Source of the DNA: Rhodospirillaceae bacterium
GTDB lineage: Bacteria > Pseudomonadota > Alphaproteobacteria > UBA8366 > GCA-2717185
Assembly (NCBI GenBank): GCA_018660965.1
Contig: JABJJH010000491.1
Span: 1 to 11,378 of the forward strand
Direction of reading: 5' to 3'
DNA: 11,378 bases
Shown here: piece after piece, positions 1 through 7,243 of the stretch
Layout of the letters: each line of letters starts with the position of its first letter
How positions within the stretch are numbered: the first letter of the stretch is position 1
Translations under genes and position numbers: made by a program
The notes under the pieces: generated by a model
What the model was told of the DNA's origin: nothing
What the model saw: the letters and a program-made list of their open reading frames with translations, nothing else
Databases searched by the model: none

Positions 1-98
1 GAATCGCGGTTGAGGATCAAGAGGTTAGGCGCTCCGTGTGCTTATGCTATTTAGGGTGTGGGGTTCCGTCGCTCAATTTAGGGCGCATCGCGGCCCTG

Positions 99-599
99 TC
101 AACGGTGGGTGTGCTGGGGCATTTGCCCTGTCGCCTGTGTCGCTGGCGGATGGCTAGGTCTGGTGACGATAAAGGTCGCGACCAGGGCCAGGCACCCCGC
201 CGTGATCGCGGGCGTGATCCAGTTTGGCGCCGCGGCAATCAGGATAATCAGGAAACTGAGGCTCATCGTTGATAGCGCCATGCACTTCGCACGCGGCGGA
301 ATGACGCCATGACGTGACCATGCCGCCAGGGGCGGCCCCCATTTCGGATGATTGTAGAGCCAGGCTCGGCATCGCGGCGAACTGCGCGTGAAAGCCCACA
401 GGGCGATCAGCAGGAACACCGTCGTCGGCATGCCCGGCACGACCGCGCCGATCATTCCCAAGGCGACATTGCTCCACCCGCAAAGAATAAGCGCGTAACG
501 CTTCGGCCCCCGCACCAGGGGAACCGGGGGGGTGTCTATCGTCATTTCCTGATCGGTCGCCGAATTCATCTGCCGCCATCCGTCTGATTTGGCGAGCAT
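99..599 (-). CDS. DUF454 (YbaN-type) inner-membrane protein
   Basis: A small hydrophobic protein of 166 residues if the ATG at 599 is used. It matches the DUF454/YbaN family, whose function is unknown. Visible marks are a GxxGxxxPGMPTT motif at about residues 48-60, followed by a hydrophobic stretch ending in FTRSSPR (residues 70-76), then WLYNHPKWG (80-88) and a conserved lysine after a short loop. Hydrophobic segments are at about 36-70, 107-124 and 128-146, so it should sit in the cytoplasmic membrane. The start is uncertain: the ATGs at 599, 569 and 545 are all in frame and none has a convincing Shine-Dalgarno. The family core begins only near residue 33, so the 569 start is equally plausible. 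It lies 38-68 bp downstream of the acyl-CoA dehydrogenase-like gene on the same strand and may be co-transcribed with it. The tail after residue 148 is polar and rich in Pro, Thr and His. Confidence 0.85.
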   Translation of the reverse strand: MLAKSDGWRQMNSATDQEMTIDTPPVPLVRGPKRYALILCGWSNVALGMIGAVVPGMPTTVFLLIALWAFTRSSPRCRAWLYNHPKWGPPLAAWSRHGVIPPRAKCMALSTMSLSFLIILIAAAPNWITPAITAGCLALVATFIVTRPSHPPATQATGQMPQHTHR

Positions 600-637
600 A
601 AAAGCAGAGACGGGTTAACGATGGTTTAACGCGGCGT

Positions 638-1852
638 TCATGCGCCCGATGCGCGCGGCATGTTCATATAACCGTCGCGGCGTTGCGGCAGTTTCTTGCC
701 CAGAATGCGCGACGCGACGACGGTGCGGAGAATTTGCGCCGTGCCGCCGCCAATCGTGAACATACGGGCGTCGCGCACCATGCGTTCCAGCGGGTTGTTG
801 CGCGAATATCCGCTGGCCCCGAAAACCTGCAAGGCGTCGTTGGCGACCCGGATCGCCATTTCGGAAGTGAATATTTTCGCCTGGGCGGCTTCGTTGGCGT
901 CAGGGAAGCCACTTCCCGCCTTACCGGCGGCCTTGTAGCAAAGTGCTTCGGCGGCGGCCAACTGGACCGACATATCGGCCAGAATCCACTGCAGACCCTG
1001 AAATTCGTCGATAGGTCGACCGAATTGTTCGCGGTTGTGGCTGTATTCCAGCGCCAGTTCGTAAGCGCCTTGCGCGATTCCGAGCGCGACGGCGGCCGCG
1101 CCAACGCGCTGGCTGTTATAGGCGTTCATCAATCCGGCGAATCCGCGCCGCAACCCCTCGGGCGGGATAATCATCATCGATTCGTGGATTTCCAAATCCT
1201 CAAAAAAGATTTCCGCCTCCGGAATGCCGCGCAAGCCCATTGTCGGTTCCCGGTCGCCGATGCGCAGACCTTTTGGCGTTTGCGCGTCGGGGTCGCGAAC
1301 GGCGAGAAAGCCCGCGATGCCGTTTTCCATGCCGTTGTCGAAGACGCGCGCGAAGATCAAATGCAGGCGCGACACGCCGCCGCCGGTGATCCAGTGTTTC
1401 TTGCCATTGATAATGTAGGCGTCGCCCTTCTTGTCGGCGCGGGTCGTCATTTCGCTGGCGGCGCTGCCCGCGTCCGGTTCGGTGATGCAAATCGCGGGTT
1501 TGTCGCCGGACAGGACGATTTCGGCGGCCATTTTGCGCTGGGCGTCGTCGCCGTATTGCATGACGGCGCTGATCGCGCCCATGTTGCATTCCACCGCAAT
1601 TCGTCCGGTGACGCCGCAGACCTTCGACATTTCCACAATCAGGATCACGGCGTCCAGAAATGAACGGCCCTGGCCGCCGAGTTCCTTGGGGATCGTCATG
1701 CCGACAAACCCGGCGTCGCGCAACGCCTTAACATTATCCCAGGGGTATTGTTCGGTGCGGTCGACTTCGGCGGCGCGCGGGGCGATGACTTTTTGCGCCA
1801 GATCGCGCGCGCGCGCCTGAAAATCGAGTTGGTCTTGGCTTAGCTGGAACAT
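638..1852 (-). CDS. Acyl-CoA dehydrogenase-fold flavoprotein, possible 3-sulfinopropanoyl-CoA desulfinase
   Basis: A 404-residue protein with the complete acyl-CoA dehydrogenase fold: an N-terminal helical domain (about 1-115), a middle beta domain with the FAD/substrate motifs ITEPDAGS (123-130) and WITGGG (154-159), and a C-terminal helical domain with REQFGRPI and NDALQVFGASGY. The frame stays open to 2092, but the ATG at 1852 is chosen because AAGGTGA lies about 8 bases upstream, the family N-terminus (FxLSxDQ) starts there, and longer versions would cover the divergent promoter. The usual catalytic glutamate is missing. The YEGT position reads IGGGTAQI, and the alternative isovaleryl-CoA dehydrogenase-type position reads NSQR, with Gln248 in place of Glu. 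Arg84 (in TGRIAVE) and Gln248 recall the 3-sulfinopropanoyl-CoA desulfinase of Advenella (Arg84, Gln246 from memory), which releases sulfite and propanoyl-CoA. The fold is certain; the substrate is inferred. No CoA ligase or ETF genes are nearby. Confidence 0.9.
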   Translation of the reverse strand: MFQLSQDQLDFQARARDLAQKVIAPRAAEVDRTEQYPWDNVKALRDAGFVGMTIPKELGGQGRSFLDAVILIVEMSKVCGVTGRIAVECNMGAISAVMQYGDDAQRKMAAEIVLSGDKPAICITEPDAGSAASEMTTRADKKGDAYIINGKKHWITGGGVSRLHLIFARVFDNGMENGIAGFLAVRDPDAQTPKGLRIGDREPTMGLRGIPEAEIFFEDLEIHESMMIIPPEGLRRGFAGLMNAYNSQRVGAAAVALGIAQGAYELALEYSHNREQFGRPIDEFQGLQWILADMSVQLAAAEALCYKAAGKAGSGFPDANEAAQAKIFTSEMAIRVANDALQVFGASGYSRNNPLERMVRDARMFTIGGGTAQILRTVVASRILGKKLPQRRDGYMNMPRASGA

Positions 1853-2032
1853 GGAATAGTCACCTTGCGAATCGAATTGTTGGGATACTGCGGCATGCGA
1901 CGTTGGTGACATATACCGGTCGGGACGGTTTGTACACGCCAAGCGAATTGCCGCAGGGCCTCGACTTTTGGGGGACGGCGCCGTAAGCCACGCAGGAAAC
2001 AAGAGCGCAGGGAAACCAGAACCTAGGGAAAC
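1853..2032. promoter_or_regulatory. Divergent intergenic promoter region
   Basis: These 180 bases separate the start of the minus-strand acyl-CoA dehydrogenase-like gene from that of the plus-strand TPR-oxygenase gene, so promoters for both must lie here. Ribosome binding sites are clear at both ends: AAGGTGA (read on minus) before the ATG at 1852, and AGGGAA about 2-7 bases before the ATG at 2033. No convincing -35/-10 pair was found on either strand. On the minus strand a TATATG near 1910 is a weak -10 candidate. No clear operator palindrome was seen. Confidence 0.55.
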
Positions 2033-3634
2033 ATGGCGAGCAGAAAGCACATTGAACGAATCGAAGCGGCGCTGGCGGCGGGGGACATTCAAGCTGCGCT
2101 CGATCAGTGTCAGTCGCGATTGCGGAACCGGCCCGACGACAGCGCGATTTTAGTGTTGCAGGGGCGGGCGTTTCTGACCGCCGAAGAATTCCAGGCAACC
2201 GTCGATTCTCTCGCGAAATTCACCGAGCGGTCGAAAGCGCCAGCGGACGCGTTCTTAATGCATGCGTATGCGCTGATTCAAATGCAGAAGCCCGAAGACG
2301 CGTTTGAGCGAGTCAAATCAGGATTGAAGGCGCATCCCGCGCACGCCGAGCTTCTCCAATACGCCGGGCTGCTGGCGGATCAGTTGAAACAGCCCGTCGA
2401 ATCGGAAGCGTATTTCCGGAAATTAACCGACATTGAACCGAACCGGGGCGATGCGCAGCTTGGCCTTGGCAACGCGCTGCAACAACAAGGGCGCGATGAT
2501 GAGGCGCTGGACGCCTACCGCGCCGCGGTGGCGGCGGACCCCGGAAATCCGTCGCCGTTGGTGAATGTGGCGAATTTGCTGGGCAAGAAAGGCGACCAGA
2601 GCGGGGCCCAGGCGGCTTACCGGGATATCTTGCGGTCTTTCCCCGAACGGGGCGATGTGCGTGCAAACCTTGGCGCGTCGCTTGTGCTGTCCGGGGATTA
2701 CACGAAAGCGCTGGCGGCGTTCGACGGCTATTTACAAGCCTTCCCTGATGATTTCGATGTGTCCCTGTCCCGGGCGAAGGCTTATTTGAAGGCGGGGAAT
2801 GCAGCTGAATCGGCGCGGGCGCTTACGGAAATGGCCGTCCGCTTTCCCGGCAACCCAAAGGTTTGTCCCGAACTCGTTAACGCATGTCTGTATATGGGAG
2901 AAACGGCGATTGCGAAGTCGCACCTCGATTCGTATCTGAAGCGATTTCCGAAATCAGCCGATGTTTATTCCAGCGTATCGATTCTTCACGCTGCATTGCA
3001 TCCGGGCGATTCGGCGAAAGGCGCAGCGACGCTGGACGCCGAAATTCAACCCTATGATTTCACCTTGCCGCCAGGGTATGCGGACATACCGGCGTTTTTA
3101 GAAGCCGTGTGCGAAGCGGTGTACGCGCATCCCAGTTTGATGGATGCGCCGCCGGACCACGCCACGCGGTCGGGATTTCACACGGGGGACCTCGCCAAAC
3201 CGCCCGTGGCGCCGCCGATTGCGGACTTGATTCGCACCATCAAGGGCCATGTGCGGGATTACGCCGCGCGGGCGGCCAGCCGCGCCAATCCATTCATGGA
3301 TGGATTGGATTTGGAGGCCGCCGGGTTTAACCTTTGGGCGGTGGTCATGCGCGAAGGCGGTCATCAGGAAGCGCATATCCACCCCACAGCCCGAATTAGC
3401 GGCGTCGTGTATGGCAAGGTTCCCTCTACGATACAGGACGGACCGGACCGCGCGGGCTGGATTGAATTCGGGCGACCGCACGCGGATTTCCATCAGCCGG
3501 ACCTATTGCCGACAAAGTTGATAAAGCCGGTATTGGGGCGGATCGTCCTCTTTCCCTCTTACATGTATCATGAAACCTTGCCGTTAGGCGGAACCGAACA
3601 CCGCATCAGTCTGGCCTTTGATGTTGTTGGTTAA
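2033..3634 (+). CDS. TPR protein with C-terminal 2OG-Fe(II) oxygenase-like domain
   Basis: A protein of 533 residues. Roughly residues 1-310 are degenerate tetratricopeptide repeats, seen as helical pairs such as AQLGLGNALQQQGRDDEALD (141-160) and ANLGASLVLSGDYTKALAAF (211-230). From about 335 it changes to a double-stranded beta-helix domain resembling the putative 2OG-Fe(II) oxygenases of the TIGR02466 / 2OG-FeII_Oxy_5 type. Key elements are HIHP (His448, His450), SGVVYGKVP (456-464), VLFPSYMYH (505-513, His513 as candidate distal iron ligand) and HRIS (523-526, Arg524 as candidate 2-oxoglutarate ligand). There is no signal peptide, so it is probably cytoplasmic. The TPR part would bind a protein partner or substrate; the hydroxylated target is unknown. 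The ATG has AGGGAA just upstream. The gene appears monocistronic, since 228 non-coding bases follow before the porin. Which histidine of HIH binds iron cannot be decided by eye. Confidence 0.85.
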   Translation: MASRKHIERIEAALAAGDIQAALDQCQSRLRNRPDDSAILVLQGRAFLTAEEFQATVDSLAKFTERSKAPADAFLMHAYALIQMQKPEDAFERVKSGLKAHPAHAELLQYAGLLADQLKQPVESEAYFRKLTDIEPNRGDAQLGLGNALQQQGRDDEALDAYRAAVAADPGNPSPLVNVANLLGKKGDQSGAQAAYRDILRSFPERGDVRANLGASLVLSGDYTKALAAFDGYLQAFPDDFDVSLSRAKAYLKAGNAAESARALTEMAVRFPGNPKVCPELVNACLYMGETAIAKSHLDSYLKRFPKSADVYSSVSILHAALHPGDSAKGAATLDAEIQPYDFTLPPGYADIPAFLEAVCEAVYAHPSLMDAPPDHATRSGFHTGDLAKPPVAPPIADLIRTIKGHVRDYAARAASRANPFMDGLDLEAAGFNLWAVVMREGGHQEAHIHPTARISGVVYGKVPSTIQDGPDRAGWIEFGRPHADFHQPDLLPTKLIKPVLGRIVLFPSYMYHETLPLGGTEHRISLAFDVVG

Positions 3635-3741
3635 CGGGATTGGTTGACGGGTTGAGACGGTGGTGAAATCAAGGGGATGGCGCAAGCTGTGGCAATAATG
3701 CAACACCGTTCGTCGGAGTCGAAACTGCAGGTCAAGTTAAG

Positions 3742-3768
3742 TTGACAGTCGAAGGCGAGCGGTAATAT
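3742..3768 (+). promoter_or_regulatory. Candidate sigma-70 promoter for the porin
   Basis: A perfect TTGACA (3742-3747) is followed after 15 bases by TAATAT (3763-3768), inside the 228-base non-coding stretch before the porin. The spacer is shorter than the optimal 17, but shifting the -10 by one base gives 16. Transcription from here would leave a leader of about 85-90 nt. A second, perfect TATAAT lies at 3836-3841, but it has no good -35 and sits very close to the ATG. Promoter identity is inferred from consensus only. Confidence 0.4.
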
Positions 3769-3862
3769 TGTCCCGACATAGCCGGATGGTCCCGTTTGGA
3801 CTTGAACGTGGCTTCGGCAAATCGCCGGTTTTAATTATAATGATCAGGTTTGGAGAAACATC

Positions 3863-5068
3863 ATGACGTCACGCGTATCGCTGCTTAGCAGCACGGCTAT
3901 CGCCGCCGCGGCCATTGTCTTTGCAGGAGCGTCCGCGTCGGCCGCCAGCATGGACGCCCTCGAAAAGCGTGTAAAAGCGCTTGAAAAGGCGGGCGCCGGC
4001 AAGTCGGTCTCTCGTTCGAAGAAAACCATGAAGCTGACCGTCAGTGGTCATCTTAACCGCCAGATCCAGTATGTTGATGATGGCGTGAACAGTGAATTCC
4101 GCCACACGACAAACCAGCAGTCCCGCTCTCGCGTGCGCTGGGTTGGCACAGGCAAGTTGACCGACGACATCAGTGTTCGGACATTGATCGAATTCGGTAA
4201 CTCCGACGCCATTTCGTCAGGTCAGTCCCTGCAAGCGGATGAAGTCAACGGCGGCACCTTCGATACACGCCACATTGATCTGCAGCTCACCAGCAAGAGC
4301 ATGGGCAAGTTGTATCTTGGGCATGGTTCCGAAGGCGGTGACGGCGTCACCGGCGCGGGCGATTTGTCAGGTACGCTTGTCGCGCTTAGCGGCGGCGCCG
4401 ATGAATCCTTGACGGGTTCCGCTTCCTTCAGAACCACGGCGGGCGCCGTGGTTGGCGTCACCACGCGTAACGGTTCCGATGAGTTGGACGCTGGCCGGAT
4501 TGATCGTGTTCGTTACGACACGCCGAAATTCGCCGGGTTCCAGCTTCGGGGCAGTCATGGCAACCAGGATGTCACTTCGGTCGCGCTTCAATATGGCGGA
4601 TCGTTCAGTGGCGTTAAGGTCAAGGCCGCCATTGGCTACAAAAACGACCCTCGGTTGTTCGATGCGACGCAACCGGCTGTTGGCCGGGGCGATTCCTCGC
4701 AGGAAACCGTGAATGGTTCGATTGGCGTCTTGTTGCCGATGGGCTTGAGCTTCCAGTTCGCAGCGGGCTCACGGGATTTCAATGTTGTTGGCGTGAACGA
4801 TGCCGATATGCGTTATGGCCGCATTGGCTATCGCTTCAAGGGCAGCGAATTGGGTGAAACCCGTCTCGCGATTGCGTACAATAATGGCGAAGACTTCCGT
4901 GCCAACGGTGATGACCTAGAAGTAATCAGTGCCGCGGTTGTGCAGATTATTGAGCCTCTGGGCGCGGAATTGTACGCCGTCTACAACAACTATGACCTGG
5001 AACGCACCGGCACGACCAGTATCGAAGATATCGATATGGTTTCGGTTGGCCTTCGGGTGAAGTTCTAA
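3863..5068 (+). CDS. Gram-negative general porin
   Basis: An outer-membrane beta-barrel porin of 401 residues. It has a Sec signal peptide (residues 1 to about 27, hydrophobic core STAIAAAAIVFAG, cleavage after ASA), then a short heptad-like coiled coil DALEKRVKALEKA (31-43), then a series of alternating amphipathic strands with Gly/Asp/Asn-rich turns. It ends in VSVGLRVKF, the C-terminal phenylalanine recognised by the BAM complex. The KLYLGHGSEGGDGVTG stretch resembles the region leading into the constriction loop of alphaproteobacterial porins (porin_4 type). The expected assembly is a trimer allowing diffusion of small hydrophilic solutes. The ATG is preceded by GGAG at 3852-3855. Regulation is not obvious beyond the candidate upstream promoter. 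It is followed after 22 bases by a small lipoprotein gene and then a strong terminator, so the two probably form one transcript. Confidence 0.9.
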   Translation: MTSRVSLLSSTAIAAAAIVFAGASASAASMDALEKRVKALEKAGAGKSVSRSKKTMKLTVSGHLNRQIQYVDDGVNSEFRHTTNQQSRSRVRWVGTGKLTDDISVRTLIEFGNSDAISSGQSLQADEVNGGTFDTRHIDLQLTSKSMGKLYLGHGSEGGDGVTGAGDLSGTLVALSGGADESLTGSASFRTTAGAVVGVTTRNGSDELDAGRIDRVRYDTPKFAGFQLRGSHGNQDVTSVALQYGGSFSGVKVKAAIGYKNDPRLFDATQPAVGRGDSSQETVNGSIGVLLPMGLSFQFAAGSRDFNVVGVNDADMRYGRIGYRFKGSELGETRLAIAYNNGEDFRANGDDLEVISAAVVQIIEPLGAELYAVYNNYDLERTGTTSIEDIDMVSVGLRVKF

Positions 5069-5090
5069 AACGGACGTATAGCGAAACCTT

Positions 5091-5267
5091 ATGCGGATTA
5101 TTTGGTTGGTGGGGCTTATCTTGATCGCCTTGGGCGTGACAGGGTGTACAAAGTTAAAGTACAAGCCTTACCTGCCAGAGGAATACAGCGGAGAAAGCGG
5201 AACAGATCCAAATGCTCCCGGTATTTTTACCGGTAAATCAGGGGGATATGTGATTTACGGGAAATAA
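5091..5267 (+). CDS. Small lipoprotein (58 residues), family not named
   Basis: An ATG at 5091 opens a 58-codon frame ending at TAA 5265-5267. The product starts MRIIWLVGLILIALGVTGC, a lipoprotein signal peptide with lipobox VTGC and the lipidated cysteine at residue 19. The mature part is only about 40 residues: a basic stretch (TKLKYKPYLPEEYSG), a Gly/Ser/Asp/Pro linker, then PGIFTGKSGGYVIYGK. A C-terminal PG(I/L)FTGxxG...Y-type ending recalls short alphaproteobacterial lipoproteins, but that is from memory and no function is known. It lies 22 bases after the porin stop codon and 16 bases before a strong terminator, so it is most likely the last gene of the porin transcript and an envelope protein. 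There is no clear Shine-Dalgarno, so translation may depend on the upstream gene. A chance frame is unlikely given the lipobox and the terminator placement. Confidence 0.7.
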   Translation: MRIIWLVGLILIALGVTGCTKLKYKPYLPEEYSGESGTDPNAPGIFTGKSGGYVIYGK

Positions 5268-5282
5268 ACCGCAGTAAGTAAT

Positions 5283-5313
5283 AAAGGCCAGTTCTTCGGA
5301 ACTGGCCTTTTTC
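5283..5313. terminator. Intrinsic terminator with UUCG tetraloop, probably bidirectional
   Basis: A perfect 12-bp stem pairs 5283-5294 (AAAGGCCAGTTC) with 5299-5310 (GAACTGGCCTTT). It is capped by TTCG with the stabilising C-G closing pair, and TTC TTT follows on the plus strand. It ends the porin-lipoprotein transcript. Read on the minus strand the same hairpin is followed by ATTACTT, a weaker U-rich tract, so it may also stop transcripts arriving from the convergent sulfotransferase gene. Confidence 0.92.
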
Positions 5314-5350
5314 TTTGCGGTTACGTTGCTATGTGGGGCGCCACTGCAAA

Positions 5351-5372
5351 TATCACCATAATAATGGTGATA
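5351..5372. repeat. 9-bp inverted repeat between convergent genes
   Basis: TATCACCAT (5351-5359) and ATGGTGATA (5364-5372) are exact reverse complements separated by four bases. The element lies 26 bases past the stop codon of the minus-strand sulfotransferase gene. Read on that strand it is followed by TTT and could be a weak terminator. With its symmetrical AT-rich half sites it could also be a protein-binding site. No T-run long enough for a strong terminator is present. Confidence 0.45.
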
Positions 5373-5397
5373 GGTTCTCAATGCTCATATTGCTTGC

Positions 5398-7116
5398 TCA
5401 AAGGCCCTTTAGACCTTCGACCATGGGCGCAAGGTATTCCTCATACTTACGCCATTCCTCGGAACTTCCCCGGTAGATTTTCTGTCGTACTTGCGTTGAC
5501 GATACTGTCCGAACCGCACGTTTCGTTTTATGAAAATCGAGGCATTGTTCTTCCCAGCCCAACTGAATGTAATCAAGGAGTTTTCGGGTTTCGCCTTCCT
5601 GATCCTGGGTAAGAGCATCGTAATTCAGGTCATATATCGTGTTGGGGAAATTTTTGCGCCAGAAATTCATAAGATCCAAATACAGCCGGTAATACTTCGC
5701 CACATCACTAAGGTCGTGACCAAATCCATTTCCTTTAGAGCTAAAATAATGTTTGAAATTTGACCAACAGGTTGCTCTGGCATCCCGCGTCACATGAACA
5801 ATCTTGACGTCGGGTAAGGCGCTGAGCACGAACCCAAGCCATCTGAAATTAGTTGGCATTTTGTCCGTTACAAAAGGTTCTGTCGCACCTAGTTTCAATA
5901 GATTGGTTAAATATCCCTCTCTGATCTCTTGCGACAGTCCAGGACTTTTTATCGACGAACGCCAACCCGTTTTTTGTATTTCCCGGTTAAGGATTTCCAG
6001 TTCCCCGGCGCCATACACCTGTGAATGCGTGGCGAGTATTTGTTCCACGAGGGTCGTTCCTGACCGGGGCATTCCAACAATGAAAATGGGCTTCGGCGCC
6101 GCCCCCACTTCAAGCGTCGCCTCCGCGTCAAGGCGTGGAATATCATTCGAAAAATATGACTTAATTTCCGAAAATAGCGCTCGATCGGCGGCGATGTTGT
6201 AATTCAGCTCAGCCTTGCGAAGGCGATTGCCCTCTAGAAGGTTTGAAAACGCTCGATTGTGGTCGCCGATGTCGCTATATGCTTTCCCAACTGCAAAATT
6301 CAGGCGCAGCCGGTCTTGATTTGAGAGATTCGGTCTTGCGACTTGGTCCAGCATCTCGCCGAGATGAGAGTCTCCAATTGTATATTTTTTAACACTGCTC
6401 AGGTTGTTATGGGCCTCGGCGAAATCGGGCTTGATCTGGAGCGCTTTAACGTAACAAGTAATCGCTTCGTCAAACCTGCCAAGTTCTTTAAATGTATTAC
6501 CAAGGTTGTTATGCGATTCGGAAAAGCCGGGTTTGATCTCTAAGGCGTCAGCGTAGCTGGAAATCGCCTCGTCAAACTTTCCAAGCTCCTTAAAGGCGTT
6601 GCCTAAATTATTATGTGCTTCGGCATAACCTGGATTAACCTGCAGGGCTTTCTTGTAACTGTCGATCGCTTCCGCAAATTTGCCAAGGTCTTTGAAGACG
6701 ATGCCCAGGTTGTTATGCGCTTCGGCATACTCGGGATCGATCCGTAGCGCCCTGGTGTAGCAATCAATAGCCTGATCCCGGCGTTCCAAACCCGCATTCA
6801 CGGCGCCAAGGATATTAAGGATCTCTACGGCTGTTGGATATTCGTCGGACAGCGCTTCTCCTTGCGTAAGAACCTCATCAAATTTCCTTTGATTGAAAAG
6901 GGCCACCAGCGCCTTTATTTGGTCTTCCGATGGCGCGCCGTTCGAAGGCGTCCGTGAGGGCTTTTCCCCTTGAAGCACTTTGAGGCCTTCCAACGCCCGC
7001 CTGTTTCGTGGAAACCTTTCAAGAACAGCTTTATATATCGATACCGCAAGATCGACTTCACCTTTGTCGGCGTGCAGCCTTGCCTGGCGGATTTCTCGAT
7101 TTACGGAAAGGGACAC
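5398..7116 (-). CDS. TPR-repeat sulfotransferase
   Basis: A protein of 572 residues from the GTG at 7116. N-terminal TPRs span about 5-240 and include four consecutive, very regular units with AEAHNNLG-type cores (about 130-240). A helical linker follows, with the FAVGKAYSDIGDHNRAF and LLEGNRLRK motifs usual in this family. The sulfotransferase domain (Sulfotransfer_3 type) runs from about 342. Its PAPS 5'-phosphosulfate loop is IFIVGMPRSGTT (344-355), followed by TDKMPTN (417-423), the 3'-phosphate region HVTRDARATCWSNFK (441-455), and a C-terminal QVRQKIYRGSSEEW (542-555). It should transfer sulfate from PAPS to a hydroxyl group; whether the acceptor is tyrosine, glycan or small molecule is not shown. 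The frame is open to a GTG at 7149, but AGGAG sits nine bases before the GTG at 7116, so that start is preferred. The gene is AT-richer than the flanks and lies 113 bases after an oxygenase-like gene. Confidence 0.9.
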   Translation of the reverse strand: MSLSVNREIRQARLHADKGEVDLAVSIYKAVLERFPRNRRALEGLKVLQGEKPSRTPSNGAPSEDQIKALVALFNQRKFDEVLTQGEALSDEYPTAVEILNILGAVNAGLERRDQAIDCYTRALRIDPEYAEAHNNLGIVFKDLGKFAEAIDSYKKALQVNPGYAEAHNNLGNAFKELGKFDEAISSYADALEIKPGFSESHNNLGNTFKELGRFDEAITCYVKALQIKPDFAEAHNNLSSVKKYTIGDSHLGEMLDQVARPNLSNQDRLRLNFAVGKAYSDIGDHNRAFSNLLEGNRLRKAELNYNIAADRALFSEIKSYFSNDIPRLDAEATLEVGAAPKPIFIVGMPRSGTTLVEQILATHSQVYGAGELEILNREIQKTGWRSSIKSPGLSQEIREGYLTNLLKLGATEPFVTDKMPTNFRWLGFVLSALPDVKIVHVTRDARATCWSNFKHYFSSKGNGFGHDLSDVAKYYRLYLDLMNFWRKNFPNTIYDLNYDALTQDQEGETRKLLDYIQLGWEEQCLDFHKTKRAVRTVSSTQVRQKIYRGSSEEWRKYEEYLAPMVEGLKGL

Positions 7117-7227
7117 GCCTTGGTTCTCCTGAATTGGGTGAAAGATCACGCCTTAAACTTTGACACACAGAATGTTGTTTTGAAGGAATATCAGGGGGCG
7201 TCGCGGTAATTCAGTTTCTGAAATTCC

Positions 7228-7243
7228 ATTTAACCTGTTAAAT
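7228..7243. repeat. 16-base palindrome over the oxygenase stop codon
   Basis: ATTTAAC (7228-7234) and GTTAAAT (7237-7243) are exact inverted repeats around CT. The element covers the stop codon of the stand-alone oxygenase gene. A second small one (TTCAG TTT CTGAA) follows just beyond the gene at about 7210-7222. They may be weak hairpins or binding sites upstream of the sulfotransferase gene, or chance in AT-rich DNA. Confidence 0.35.

Noticed and set aside
49..83. Direct repeat ATTTAGGG at 49-56 and 76-83
   Set aside because: Only eight bases and two copies, with no associated gene or structure; it may be chance.
154..579. Alternative frames over the DUF454 gene
   Set aside because: Only the 99-599 frame has family motifs and membrane segments; the others are low-complexity Arg/Gly/Pro-rich shadows.
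683..1663. Long open frame on the plus strand opposite the acyl-CoA dehydrogenase-like gene
   Set aside because: It is an antisense shadow caused by high GC codon usage; the translation has no recognisable domain.
1853..2092. An 80-residue N-terminal extension of the acyl-CoA dehydrogenase-like protein
   Set aside because: The ATG at 1852 has a good ribosome binding site and the family N-terminus; the extension looks random and would overlap the divergent gene and its promoter region.
3677..3745. Possible 22-codon leader peptide before the porin
   Set aside because: AGGGG directly abuts the ATG, leaving no spacing for a ribosome binding site, and the frame overlaps the candidate -35 box.
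3836..3841. Perfect TATAAT close to the porin start
   Set aside because: No acceptable -35 at the right distance, and the implied leader would be about 15 nt, so it was not called a promoter.
7191..7229. Twelve-codon frame right after the oxygenase stop codon on the minus strand
   Set aside because: Too short to judge, with no ribosome binding site or conserved feature; the ATG follows the stop by chance.
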